The notes under the pieces were generated by a model. The model had not been told where the DNA came from, did not search any database, and was given only the letters and a program-made list of their open reading frames with translations. Positions 1 to 11,032 of a stretch of 64,000 bases of DNA are shown one piece after another. The stretch is taken from NCBI GenBank assembly GCA_963971575.1, contig OZ020616.1, positions 35,320,306 to 35,384,305 of the forward strand. Direction: 5' to 3'. Every line of letters begins with the position of its first letter. Position 1 is the stretch's first letter. Position numbers and translations under genes: made by a program. The stretch is from Liopterus haemorrhoidalis (Eukaryota > Arthropoda > Insecta > Coleoptera > Dytiscidae).

Positions 1-41
1 GAGGGCTAAGGTGTCCCTCCCCCCGGGTATTATAACCTTAA

Positions 42-271
42 GGCCCGGTCTTTCCACCTTCATTTAAACCACTAGGTAACTATCCGACAGATAATGTTAT
101 CTGGAACTTTATCTTCTGAATAAATGTCATTACCAAGCAGTGAATTCAATACATCAGTCTCATTATCCGTTAGATAACTATCCGATAGATACATTTGTAT
201 TGAAAGACGGGATGACATTTATTCAGCACAGAAAGTATCATATAACCTTATCTGTCAGATAGTTACCTGGA
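42..271. mobile_element. PIF/Harbinger-like MITE, right end missing
   Basis: Begins GGCCCGGTCTTTCCACC, the same terminal repeat as the complete copy at 63380-63638, and runs through the internal palindrome (AGGTAACTATC and its complement). It stops at AGTTACCTGG, so the last 25 or so bases of the right terminal repeat are absent and a hAT-like end follows at once. Non-coding and non-autonomous. The class comes from the 3-bp TTA duplication of the complete copy. Confidence 0.7.
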
Positions 272-272
272 G

Positions 273-1015
273 CAGTGTTTCCCAACCGCCGGTCCTGTAT
301 ATATATATATATATATATATAGGGGGAGCGAGGGAGGGATCTCAAGGTGTATCAAGATAGAGGAAACACGATTTTTCTCGAAAAGACGATGTGTGAGCAA
401 GTTGGGAAAAAAATTTGGTGACCAGAGTTTACCCAAATAATTGGATGGTAGTATTTAAATTTTCGGAATAAACTGGAAGTACAGGATATCAAGGACAACT
501 TCGATTTTTTATATAGGAACGTATGGCGTGTTGGGTATAATTGGATAAAACTTTTGAAAAAAAAAAACATCTTTTACATAAACATGTTTTTAATATCTGT
601 TACGATTACCTATAATGGCTTGCAAGTATTTTTATTTACAAGTGTTCCATTGTTCCAAGTTGTTTTCCATTTTGAACACTTTCGCATCCTTACTCTTACA
701 GTACAGTACAGTACCTTAGCTAACAGTAGCTCGGAGCATAACAAAAAATATTGCAAGTTCAAGTCGTACCTACTTGAAAATACTAGAAGTACCTCCAACG
801 CGAACCGTTTTAAGTAGTTTAAATTAGTTGTCAAAATAAGTATAATTTATTTTATTTTAGTTTAAAAGGTATAAATTAATGAATATAAATGTCATATATT
901 TATGAATATATCGTGCAAAATTGAGCGATTTTCTATTATAATTTCATGCTTCGATTTTATATGACTTTGCGGCCCTCCGACGAAGCTTTCATGGCCCCCC
1001 GGTTGAGAAACGCTG
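273..1015. mobile_element. hAT-like non-autonomous element
   Basis: The left end CAGTGTTTCCCAACC and the complement of the right end, CAGCGTTTCTCAACCGGG, form imperfect terminal inverted repeats of hAT type. The interior has no transposase. Positions 554-1015 recur in reverse orientation at 28596-29020. No 8-bp target duplication is found (flanks ACCTGGAG and TTCTACAC), so it has been rearranged since insertion. Confidence 0.65.
299..320. repeat. (TA)n microsatellite
   Basis: About 11 TA units just inside the left end of the hAT-like element. The second copy of that element does not share them. Confidence 0.9.
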
Positions 1016-1656
1016 TTCTACACTATCTTCCAACATAGTGATATCGTCAGCACATGATGTTATGTCAATGGATTTTGATGTCGACGTTTATTTATATAGT
1101 TATATAATTATAATTTAATAACGCTTTCCTAATAATTACCGCGACCGTTTTGAATTTCCAATCCGCCTTTGGATATAAATAAACATTTAATTATAATTTA
1201 AATTTGTTTTCCTTTAAAATAGTATCAATATTTAAAAAATCATGATTTCACAATTTCTTTCAGTATCTAGCATTTCTCGAGAAATGAAAAATGTCGAGGA
1301 CAGAGAAATACTATTCCGAATATACTTGAATAGGCATATGATTGGAATTCCAATGGCATTAACCTATAGTTTATGCCAGCTTTATTGGGTAGAATGAGAA
1401 TAATGTAAAGATGTAATAACATCTCGTTAATTTGTAACGTGCAAATATAGCCAACTCTATTACATGCTGGCGTTCAGCCGCCAGCTTTTACACTGCCAAA
1501 TATTTTTTACACTGCCTAATTTAACTTGAAATTACTTTTTCAATCAATATGAAAGTAACTATTACTTAGTTTCTAGAAAAGGTTAATGAATGAAGTTTTA
1601 GCCAATAAAAAGAAAACAATAAAAGCAATAAAAGTGTCTAAGATTAATTCTTTTTG
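1016..1656 (-). repeat. Left arm of a long inverted repeat, with LINE RT fragment
   Basis: Reverse-complements closely to 4019-4640, with long near-identical blocks such as the one around TTATTTATATCCAA. On the minus strand the last 60 bases (1080-1016) translate to a reverse-transcriptase active-site segment reading ADDITMLEDSVE. This keeps the catalytic ADD that the right arm has changed to AYD. The remaining 560 bases are AT-rich and non-coding. The arm ends flush against the hAT-like element. Confidence 0.75.
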
Positions 1657-2446
1657 TTAGATCGAAAACTGATAAGTGATTTCGCAGCTGAAGTTTATTA
1701 AGGTCGTCTATTCTGTAGGGATGGCGTTGTCGATAGCTTTGGCTGATCGCGGAATAGGTAAAGAGATTGAACCGATTGAATTGACGAGGTCATGAAAGGT
1801 TACCGGTTCTTTGAGCGCATTTACAATGAATGAAATGTTTTTACAATGAACTTCAGCCAGTCTATATCATGGAAACTTTTAAACTTTTAAAGACAAAAGA
1901 TATAAGTGAATATTGAAAAATTCTAAAAATTGTTTTACATTACTAAATTTTAAATTTTGTTTCCTTTACGGAATCTTTCAAACTAAGGAACAGGGGATAA
2001 GGAAGTCGTATGCAAACTGCAGGCTGACTGAGGAAATGTTTCTAGCTTGAAATCTAATGTTCTCCATAGAATATAGTCTAGGAAATTGGTGCACAAATCA
2101 GTAGTTTTGGAGAAAGTTTTGCGGGAGTTTTAGAACTTGGTGCGATGAATAGTTCTTGAGGTGCTGTTTTCATAGTAAAAAATGTTTATTTTTTGCAGAA
2201 AATTGTTTTTTACATAATATATTTCAATTTCATTGCAAAATTTGAAAAAAAATAATTATATTGAGTTAAAAAGAAATTCAAATTCATGAAAAATGTACTT
2301 TTCACTTCAATTAACGCGAAAATATTATAATAACTTCAATTCTGCTAATTTACCAAAATATATGATTATTGTTAATGTTCTTTTTTTGTTGCTTTAATTT
2401 GTGGAATTATAACATAATATGGTGTTTTATTTCGGTAAGGTTATTA
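1657..2446. other. AT-rich spacer, nothing recognised
   Basis: No reading frame, terminal repeat or RNA-like structure stood out. It separates the left inverted arm from a mariner copy. Confidence 0.5.
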
Positions 2447-3420
2447 CGAGGGTTGGCTTTTATGTTTTTACAAACGACCACTAGATGGCAATATTGAAAT
2501 GTGTCATTACTATAATCGTAAAATTTGATATTGTGCAATCAGTGGCAGCAGAAAAAATGGATATTACTCGTGAAGGTTTTCGTTGGATGATTTTTTACGA
2601 TTTTAGTAAAGGCCTAACTCAACAACAATGCATAGATTCGCTTCGTTCAACTTTTGGTAATGAAGCACTATCAGAAAAGACCGTTTACAATTGGCTTGCA
2701 GAATTTCGTCGTGGTCGTGTGCCCGTCAGTGATGAATCTCGTGAAGGTCGGCCAAAATCGGTTGTGATTCAAAAAAACATCGATGCTGTGCGCAAAATGA
2801 TTGAAGAAGATCTGCATGTGACTTACCATGAGATAGAGGCATCCTTTGGCATATCGCAGACTGCAATACATTTGATTTTGCATGAACATTTAGCTGTGAA
2901 AAAGATCCGTTCCCGATGAATTCCGTATAATTTGACCGCAGCTCAAAAAAGGCTCGTGTTGATTGGTATAAGGGAATGCTAAATAAATCAACCTAGGCAC
3001 TGCAAAATCCATATACAACATCGCTACAGGTGACTAAACTTGGATTTATTCATATAACCCGGAAACTAAGCAACAATCCACTGTTTGGGTCTTCCAAGAT
3101 GAACCGAAACCCACAAAAGTTGTTCGTTTACGAAGTACTTCCAAAAAAATGATCGCTTGTTTATTCGGTTGTACTGGGAATATTGCAACCATTCCTTTAG
3201 AGGATCAGGGAACAGTTAATGCTGAATGGTATACAACAATTTGTCTGCCAGAAGTCATCGACAAAATCAGGAAAAATAATCAAAAACATCGCATCATATT
3301 TCATCATGACAATGAAAGCTCCCCCACAGCACGTCAAACAATTGACTATTTGAATGAGAAAAACATCGAATTAATATTTCATTGCCCGTATTCACCTGAT
3401 GTATTCCCTAACAGTTTTTG
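2447..3420 (+). mobile_element. mariner element, family M1, 3'-truncated and decayed
   Basis: The 5' end is TA followed by CGAGGGTTGGCTTTTATG, the terminal repeat shared by the M1 copies here. A transposase-like frame starts with ATG at 2557. The N-terminal helix-turn-helix region (for example GLTQQQCIDSLRSTFG) is open to a TGA at 2917-2919. The first catalytic motif is broken (GTGAC followed by TAA). A second stretch, 3149-3410, carries the middle of the DDE domain through HHDNESSPTARQT. At about 3420, after the SPDV.PN motif, sequence unrelated to mariner takes over, so the C-terminus and right terminal repeat are gone. DD34D mariner, inactive. Confidence 0.85.
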
Positions 3421-3954
3421 TAAAAACGTCGGGTTTGGGCCAGGAGATATAAACACTGTTTTTTCAAACTATTATTGCGTATTACAATTACCGACAAAGA
3501 AATTAAAAACATTATGAAACAAAATAACAAATAAAAAAATTGAATATTGATTTTTAAAACCCATAAAACAAATAGTCTAGTCCCGGGCTCCTTAGTTTGC
3601 CAGGTTCCTGGTAATTTCTACCAGCTTCCTACATCTCTCTACGCCACCGATGACACTATGTGCTGCCAACTTTCGTAAAATAAGTTGCCTATACGACGTT
3701 AAAAAATTGAGTCATGTTACTTCGAAACTTTTTCACTGACACTGTAGTTTACCCTAAAAAAATTAAGGACTAAGAAGATTGGGCACTGCTTTCTCTTCTT
3801 CTTCTTTGAGCAATGTCAGTCGGCCTCACTCACATCAGTCCTCCATCCTGTTCTGTGAATTGTTTTACGACCCAACTAAAATAATTTTCTGTTTCAGAAA
3901 GGCTTTTTAATATTTATTTTTAATTATAATCCATATTTATAGAAATGTAAATAA
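3421..3954. other. Unassigned spacer with a fragment of repeat family E
   Basis: Mostly unrecognised. At 3793-3862 (CTTCTTCTTCTTTGAGCAAT onward) it matches the repeat found twice at 61.5-62.1 kb. A CCGGGCTCCTTAG stretch near 3585 also looks repeat-derived but was not matched elsewhere in the window. Confidence 0.4.
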
Positions 3955-5200
3955 TAACCAACGCTTAGATAGGCGTATAAGAGGCAGAGAAGGTAAGTTC
4001 TCCGTTTCTAAAAACCTGACAAAAAGAATTAATATTAGACACTCTCATTGCTTTTATTGTTTCCTATTTATAGGCTAAAACTTCATTCACTAACCTTTCT
4101 AGAAACTAAGTAATAGTTACTTTCATATTGATTGAAAAAAGTAATTTCAAGTTAAGTTAGGCAGTGTAAAGCATATTTAGCCAATGAAAAACTGGCCGCT
4201 GATTGCCAGCATGTAACAGACTTGTCTATATTTATACGTTACAAATTAACGAGATGTTAATTACATTATTTTCATTGTATCCAAATGTTCTTAATAAAGC
4301 TGGCATAAACCTTAGGTAAATGCCATTGGAATGCCAATTGATCATATGCCTATTCAAGTATATTCGGAATAATATTTCTCTGTTACCAACATTTTTCAAT
4401 TCTCGAGAAATAAGCAATCAGAATCTTGATACTATTTTAAAGGAAAACAAATTTAAATTATAATTAAATGTTTATTTATATCCAAGGGCGAAATTTAAAA
4501 CAGTCGCGGAAATAATTAGGAAAGCGTTATTAAATTATAATTATGTAACTATATAAATAAACGTCGGCATCAAAATACATGGACATAACATCGACATGTT
4601 GAGATATGCGTACGATATCGCTATTCTGGAAAATAGTGCAGAAGAACTGCAATCTGCTTTGAAATTAATGTCGTCGACCCTAAATGATGAATTCTTTATG
4701 AGACTGAATACAGCCAAAACCAAAATAATGGTATGTGGCAGAAATACTGGTGATGTAACAACTTCACTTAAAATAGACGACCAGTGGTTATCACAAGTCA
4801 AATAATTCACATACCTAGGAGCTGTTATCACGAACGATAACAGATCAAAGAGGGACATCACAAGTAGAATTGCTCAGGCTAAGCTCGCTTTTAACAAGAA
4901 ACGAAATCTATTCACCCCGAATAACATCACAATAACACTGAGGAAGAAGCTTCTAAAAACATATGTATGGTTTCTAGACCGCCCGTCATAGATATGAAAA
5001 CCACACGGTCAGTGCTACGTTTTGACCGGTCCTGTTATGTATGAACAGTTACTCAATTATAAGTATTAAATACTTTAGGCTGAGTCTACCCCAAAGCTGT
5101 CTGCACAATATTAGAAGATAAAAATCCTAAGGAGGTGGAAGGTATCGAACCAGCATCCCCTGTGCTGCAAAGGCAACCGTCTTACCACGGAGCCACAACA
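3955..5200 (-). mobile_element. tRNA-derived SINE, split by an insertion
   Basis: Read on the minus strand from about 5200, it opens with a tRNA-like head. An A-box-like segment lies at 5193-5170 and a B box GGTTCGATACC at 5151-5141, a spacing suited to a pol III internal promoter. The body follows to 4970 and resumes at 4010-3955. The interrupted body is continuous in the copy at 51120-51360, which identifies 4011-4969 as an insertion. The head is shared with 30243-30298. No pol III terminator or clean tail was identified. Confidence 0.6.
4011..4969 (+). mobile_element. Inserted segment with LINE RT fragment; right inverted arm
   Basis: Flanked by a 7-bp duplication GTTTCTA at 4004-4010 and 4970-4976, inside a SINE body. 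Positions 4019-4640 are the reverse complement of 1016-1656. From about 4566 the plus strand encodes a non-LTR reverse-transcriptase segment: RYAYDI (mutated YADD) near 4599, then NTAKTKIMVCGR, a stop at 4802-4804, FTYLGAVI, and RKKLLKTYVW at the right edge. The coding part is cut at both ends and no 3' tail is present, so simple target-primed LINE insertion does not explain the boundaries. Confidence 0.65.
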
Positions 5201-5239
5201 AGTCTTTATAGAAATGTATCTAAGGATTTTAAAACCATC

Positions 5240-5404
5240 TCATAAGCATAATTCATATTGAAAATACTCGTATAAAAATAATTCCAACAATTCCGTTAAT
5301 AAATGAGACAATTCCTCCCCCAAATCAATTCTGCGTTCTTTAAGTACTTGACAAGGCAGTAAATCACTGAAACCTTCCGCGACTTCTGCATCTAAGCCCT
5401 TCAT
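5240..5404 (-). CDS. 54-codon orphan reading frame
   Basis: ATG at 5404-5402 runs without stops to TGA at 5242-5240. The product would be acidic and leucine-rich, beginning MKGLDAEVAEGFSDLL, with a composition unlike the surrounding AT-rich frames. A stop lies upstream in the same frame. No splice site or family was recognised. It could be a decayed exon or chance; no function is proposed. Confidence 0.2.
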   Translation of the reverse strand: MKGLDAEVAEGFSDLLPCQVLKERRIDLGEELSHLLTELLELFLYEYFQYELCL

Positions 5405-5886
5405 CGTGCTCCTTCTTCAACACATCTTTCTTGAAGTTAAATCGATGTGTCTTCACTGGCATATTCATTTATATCAGTCAGATTTCTCTTTCGATTAATT
5501 TTTAGTAATTTTTCATTCATTTCATAATGGAACAGCCCATAAACTTAAGTTGACACATTTTAATCTAGATTTCTGATCTAGAATTATTTTCAGTGTTAAT
5601 AAAATGTTTGTAATCTGTTAAACTGTCTGAAAGTACTCGTAGTTTAGAGTGTTTATTTTAGATTGAAAATGTGTCAAATGTTTTTTACGGTCTTTTTCAG
5701 AGTTTATTAACTAATTACTTGAGTGGTTTCTGACATTTTTATTAGAATTAACTATAAAATATATAGTATAGACTATTTTACTTCTATTTGTAACAGCAGT
5801 TTTTGATTTATTTGAAACAGTTTAACGAGAATTTTGCTACGAAATTGTAAGGTATAAAATTTTGGTAATGGTTAACACTAAAAATA
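5405..5886. other. AT-rich spacer, nothing recognised
   Basis: No coding, RNA or terminal-repeat signal was seen. Confidence 0.5.
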
Positions 5887-6728
5887 TACTCTCTCCCTCC
5901 GAAAATATGATATACATTTTCGTTTCCTTTTTCTCCGAAAATATGATATACATTTACAAAAAGTTTTAATTTAACAAGGACGTGGTTGCCTCCGCAGCAA
6001 CATTATCATGTATGAAACATGATAATGTTGTTTGTAATCGTCCCTAACGATGAAGTTTTGCCTTATTACTATGCGGAATCTTATAGGAGTTTCCTCCTTT
6101 TGCTAACATGGTTGCTTCTAGATAAGTTTGCAATGTTAGGAAAACATTATCAAGGGTTTGTAGGTTTAATGCATTAAATACATTTTGTACGCATTCAATT
6201 GATTTTATTCGGTGAAGCTGAATGTTGTAAGGATTGCATAGAATTGAAACAGCCAAGATCCAATACATTAAAATTTATGATTATGATTTAAGTCGATTTG
6301 AAACTTCTTCCTTGCAATTCAAGACAATTTTGATCAAAATTCGCTATTTTGTTAGAACGGGTTATTCACTTTAACTTGTCTAAAATACTTTTTTTTTTCG
6401 TGAATTATTTTTGACATATAAAAAACTATTTGCACGTCATTTGTTTATTAGTTGCCTACCAACCATTTATTTAGAATTAAAAACTAAAAAAGATCAAGAT
6501 AATATTACTTTCGTATCTTGAAACACTGAATCTTTTTTTCACTTATTTTATTAATTACTAGATGCACATCTATTTACTAGATGTAATTAATAAAATAAAT
6601 TAAGAAAATAAACAGTGTTTTTTATTTTATAATTATTACATCTTCACGTTAACATACCTATAAAGTAATTACTTTCGTTAATCCCACACTTTTTTAAGTA
6701 ATAACCATATTTTCGGAAGGAAGAAGTA
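5887..6728. mobile_element. Candidate MITE with 23-bp terminal inverted repeats
   Basis: The left end TACTCTCTCCCTCCGAAAAT and the complement of the right end TACTTCTTCCTTCCGAAAAT agree at most positions. The terminal motif CTCCGAAAATATGATATAC is repeated in tandem just inside the left end. The interior is non-coding and holds a 14-bp stem hairpin (5998-6030) and an imperfect hairpin at 6542-6602. TA may flank both ends. No second copy was found in the window. Confidence 0.5.
5998..6030. repeat. Hairpin, 14-bp perfect arms
   Basis: CAACATTATCATGT, a 5-nt loop, then the exact complement. It lies inside the candidate MITE and is too short for a typical pre-miRNA. Confidence 0.8.
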
Positions 6729-7209
6729 ATAATTTTGATAAATAAAAATACTGAAACTTAAAGAGAACGAGTTAAATGTTAAAAATAAGAACACTAAATT
6801 GAAAAAACAACTGAACATCAAATAAATTAGTTATTTCAAAAAAATACCTTTCATTCAACTCTATATTTTTTAGTCTATCGCATAGAAAATGCTTTTTTTA
6901 AATAATTCTTACGGGCACAATGGGTCTACGCCCAATATATATATATATATATATTTTAATGGAACCTCCTGTATTTTATCTGATAAAAAATGTATTTTTC
7001 TTTAATAAATAACACAATTCGACAAATTTTGTTTTATTTTTTTGCCAGAAATTGAAAATAGCTGAAATAAGTAAACTGACATATGCTGATTTCTAATATT
7101 TATTTAGTTTTTCTGTATCACCCTCCATTTTTCCAGGAAAATGAAATAACATTTTCAGATAAAACACATTTTATTATAATATTACAAACTACATATGGGT
7201 ATAATGTAT
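6729..7209. other. AT-rich spacer with (TA)n at 6935-6954
   Basis: Only a short TA microsatellite and poly-A/T runs were seen. Confidence 0.5.
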
Positions 7210-8000
7210 GTACGTTTTGCAGTATTTGTTAGCGATTGCATTTGTAACTTATCTTGGAAGTCTCGAGTATTAAAGAACAGTAATCTGCTAGCATGGTGGG
7301 ATTCCAACGTCTTTGATATTGTTTTCCCATCCTTGAAATATTCTGATGAAACCATTCTTCGTGCTCGTCACTAACGTCACCAAAATTAGGCGGAAAAAAT
7401 CTAAATGCGAATGTAAGAAATGAATCTTGAGAGACATGTTGCAGCCCAGGTCTTCATATGCCTTCAACATATTCTCTACAATGGTTACTAATTATCTGAC
7501 TTAGATTTTCCTAGAAAGTTATATCTTGAAAACATAACCAAGCTGTATTTTCTTTTTAATTTAGCTTCTCATCGAATACTCCATCTTGCATTAAATGTCT
7601 TATTTCAGGCCCTATAAATATTCTTTCTTTAATTTTTGCCTCACTTATGGTTGGAAATGTAGTCTGCAAATATACAAAACTGTCACCATTTTTATCCATA
7701 CCCTAGACAAAAATTTTCATCAACCCTAGTTTGATATGTAGGGGTGGCAAAATAACTTTTTCAGTGTCCACTTAAGGTGGATATAAAACACTTTTCCTTC
7801 TTGGTTGTAAACTTTTTCTTTTTGACCAGTTTTAAATTTTTTGTAACGCACCAAAATACAACTGAACTTGAACCAAAACACTGGATATTGAAGAGACAGG
7901 TTATGACATGTAATTTCTATCAGTAATGACTCATGTAGTGAACTCATAGGACATTCACAAGAATTGAAAAAATGGAATAAAGAATTATGATTTTTCATCA
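7210..8000 (-). pseudogene. Decayed copy of an arthropod multicopy protein family
   Basis: Minus-strand translation in shifting frames gives, in order, a segment resembling a PPLHIKLGLMK motif near 7740, then near 7640 an SEAKIKEG-like motif, near 7460-7410 an open stretch ENMLKAYEDLGCNMSLK followed by IHFLHSHLDFF, and near 7340-7280 a degenerate copy of the HGERFHQDI...RYQGKWN block. From memory this order of motifs belongs to a large uncharacterised protein that recurs many times in arthropod genomes and may be transposon-linked. At least four frameshifts or stops disrupt it. No function can be assigned. Confidence 0.55.
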
Positions 8001-8856
8001 AGCATTCAGTAATAGTAGCTACTTAAACCGTTAACTGTTGATATTTTTTTTATTTTAGGTGATTAATGAAGTTCAAGTATGTTTTCATGTTAAGGTAATT
8101 ATAACACACAATAATCAGTAAAAAAAATTATCCTGGCAAAAAATCATATCGAGTAGTGATAATTGTAGAGGAGAGTAGTGTACCTTGGGGCCCTCTTGAC
8201 ATTTTTGTCAATAACTTTTATTCGAATTATTATTTAAAAAAAACACACACACACAATCTTGAAAGATCTTTTACTGTTAATGTATCTTTTAAATGTTTTT
8301 TATAAAGGAGAGCTAAGGTATCTTTGGGTAACTAAATTTGTACCAAGGGGTATTGTTATAAATCATCAAGCCTATTGTGAAACGTTATATCCTATGAAGC
8401 TGCTAAAGACAATTTCTGAGACTGCTTTTTATTCCAACAATTAATTTTAGCTCAGATAAAACCATAATTAAGTCATTCTTGCTTATTTTATATGTAATTT
8501 TTCCCGAAAGAACGTGTTTCCTTCTTTTTACCCCAAGTATTGTACTCGATGCTGTTACTATAAAATTTACCTAGAATTGTTTATTGAAAAATATAAGGAA
8601 TTCCGTTTAGAAAATGAATTAAAAAAAAAACTTTTCCATTTTACTTAATATACATTTTTGTAGAGTAGAATACTTAATCTTCCCTAATTTAATTCCCTTA
8701 GTATCTTTTATAATAAAGAAGCTAACAATACTAAAAAAACCTGTATTTCGAGCTGCTGTATCCAAAATTAGAGCCGCAGGCAAGTGGCGCATATCATCTG
8801 AGTGAATAATGGCCAAAATCGCGAGTGTAATACTATACTTTTTCCACACCTATTAA
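8001..8856. other. AT-rich spacer, weak repeat-like motifs only
   Basis: Contains GTGTACCTTGGGGCCC near 8180. A similar GTGTACCTTGGAACATG occurs near 27838, suggesting an old shared repeat. A short (CA)n lies at 8245-8258. Nothing coding was recognised. Confidence 0.4.
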
Positions 8857-8980
8857 CACGTTGACTGCCAAGGTAAGGTATTATTACATTATTAAGTCAA
8901 TGTATTACAAGTGATCTTGTAGTCGGCGTCCTGGGCAAGAACGCTAACTACGAGAAAACTCGTAATTGGCAGTCAACGTG
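8857..8980. mobile_element. Small piggyBac-like MITE (TTAA target)
   Basis: The ends CACGTTGACTGCCA and TGGCAGTCAACGTG are perfect inverted complements over 14 bp. They are flanked by TTAA (8853-8856) and TCAA (8981-8984), a TTAA target with one change. At 124 bp it has no coding capacity. TTAA targets and this terminus fit piggyBac-derived MITEs. Confidence 0.7.
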
Positions 8981-8984
8981 TCAA

Positions 8985-9560
8985 ACAAATAAATTAGTTC
9001 AAAATTGATAATTTTAATGGAAGCAAAAGCGTCATCCATGTTGCTTCCTACCAGTGCAGTTTTGGCCCCTCCCATTGCTATTGTCAACTATGATTGGATC
9101 AGCGAGAGTGAATTATGGAAATGTAGGTTTATGATTGGCCGTAAACAGTAAATTATGAAATCATAATTCACTGTAGTAATTTATGAATACTATTTTTCAC
9201 GAAAAAAGTGCTAATAATTGCAATATAATTAAACAGGTGTGGAAAAAATTATTTACTACATCTGATTTGTTATCCTATCAATTTTGTGTTTTATTTTTGT
9301 TTGGTATATTATTTGGTATTAGAGATAAAGTTTTAGTGCATAAAGTCAAAGTAAAATTTCTCTTTTAAAATGTAAAAAAAAACAAGATACATAAATTTAA
9401 ATGTAACGTTTGTTTTATTTAATTCACATTAAAATAAATTTTCCTCTTTGCTTTACAGCGTTCCAAGAGATAAAAAAGTAATTTGTTGCTTAATAAAATA
9501 CAATATATTTACGTTTCTCTGTTCTGTCCTTAATTTCATTTTATTCTCTCAAGTAACAGT
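8985..9560. other. AT-rich spacer
   Basis: A short inverted pair, AGTGAATTAT near 9109 and ATAATTCACT near 9164, is the only structure noticed. Confidence 0.4.
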
Positions 9561-9569
9561 ATATTTATA

Positions 9570-10020
9570 GAAGGGTGGTTGGCTCAGAATGCTAAGGATC
9601 TTAACGAGAGACGCCCCAGATTCAGTCGAGAATGCAAGAGTAAGAAGCACATCAGAGTATAACGGTCTAGGATAATCCGAGCTCGAAAGAACAGTTTAAT
9701 AAAGCATTTTTATAAATGTCCTCAGCCGATACGCATCCCAAGCGGCACATTGTACGCTGCTTCCGTCCAGGGCGTCGCGGCGTGCGGCGTACGAACAGAT
9801 TTATGCAAACCCACTCTCGCTTCCTTCCTTCGAACTTTGCAGGACCGTTTGTCGTAACCCGACGCAAAATAAATGTGTCGGTCTAGATAGGCACCTTGAA
9901 AAATGGCAGCAAAAACTGAATCCGAAATGGTCAGGGTGTCTTACTGAAAACGTAAAGCGGTTCAGATTGAATATAAAACCATCTAAAATACAGACGGATC
10001 TGTCGGACTGAAATATTTTT
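9570..10020. other. GC-richer island, possible old tRNA-SINE at its left edge
   Basis: Composition is clearly less AT-rich than its surroundings (for example GGGCGTCGCGGCGTGCGGCG near 9770), and frames are open on both strands for 65-76 codons. The left edge, TGGCTCAGAATGCTAAGG at 9582 followed by an AGATTCAGTC motif about 35 bases on, faintly recalls pol III A and B boxes. No protein family was recognised. It may be an unidentified repeat or an old exon. Confidence 0.25.
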
Positions 10021-10901
10021 ATATATCTCAAATGTAGTTGAGGTCTAACTCAATTTTTCTCTGCTGGGAATTGACGGGGGACTGGTGTTGATTTCCAGGG
10101 GACATATATGCAGATGACGTATGCGGGATGAGGGCTGAAACTCCAGCTCTGATATAAATGAACTGAATACAAAGGGGACGATTTAAAACTGCACATTTGA
10201 CAAAAATTGGAAAGGAAATAAAAGAAGTCAGTGAAAGATATGTATATGATATTAAATAATAATCCTTAGCCCTGCAGCTTTTATTATGTTGTTCGTCTGA
10301 AACTTTTTTATTCTTTAATTTTAAGTTTGCTATTTAGATTATTTCAATTTCAATTTGTGTATACTATTGCAAGGCTGACCAATTGTCTTGAGAGACCCTA
10401 GGCGGGACGAAATTTTTCCCTATTTCTCACAAAACGTAAAATAAATTATATAAACTATAAAAATAGAACGTAATATAATTCACTAACTTCAAAAATGTGA
10501 ATGAATATAGAAAGTTTAAATACTTTTGCATAAATGATGCTTTTTTAAAATTTGACAAAATGTACTTATATATGTGTAATAACCAAGTAGGAATATGCTA
10601 CGAAATACAAATGGACCGAGTCATACATATTTACCCTTACTATTAAATACTGGACGCTCCCAGATTGTTCGGGAAGGAACTTGGCGTATATATACGGAAA
10701 TCATACGTGCATTATTATAGAGGACATTTCTTTATTTTAAATACTCACTTTTGTCCTTTATTATTTGTTGCTTAAATCAAAAAACAACACTTGACAAGCG
10801 GTAGCCAGATATTTGGAAAATCGCTTGATGAGCTGGAGAGCAGAAATTTAGATAATCACTTTAGGAATGGAGCAAAAAATTCAGAGAATTATTAAAAGAG
10901 C
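10021..10901. other. Spacer, nothing recognised
   Basis: No coding, RNA or terminal-repeat signal was seen. Confidence 0.5.
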
Positions 10902-11020
10902 AAGTATGATTTTCAAGTATGATGTAAAGACACAGGTTTAAACAAAATGACCAATTAAATTCAATCCTTAAAAGTTACTAAATTTTAAAATATAGGTCAA
11001 CTTAAATGTTTGGAATAGAC
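10902..11020 (+). mobile_element. Family A MITE, degenerate right half
   Basis: CAAGTATGATTTTCAAG through TTTAAACAAAATGACC to GTTTGGAATAGAC aligns, with many changes, to the right halves of the copies at 20381-20581 and 35998-36199. It is the oldest-looking copy of the family here. Confidence 0.5.
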
Positions 11021-11032
11021 TATATGTTATAA

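Noticed and set aside
273..1015. Simple insertion of the hAT-like element into the MITE at 42-271
   Set aside because: The missing MITE right end is not found after 1015 and no 8-bp duplication is present, so the junction reflects a rearrangement.
5130..5200. Possible tRNA gene from the B-box and anticodon-like region
   Set aside because: No cloverleaf with paired acceptor stem could be drawn, and the same head recurs at 30.3 kb with a decayed B box; a SINE head fits better.
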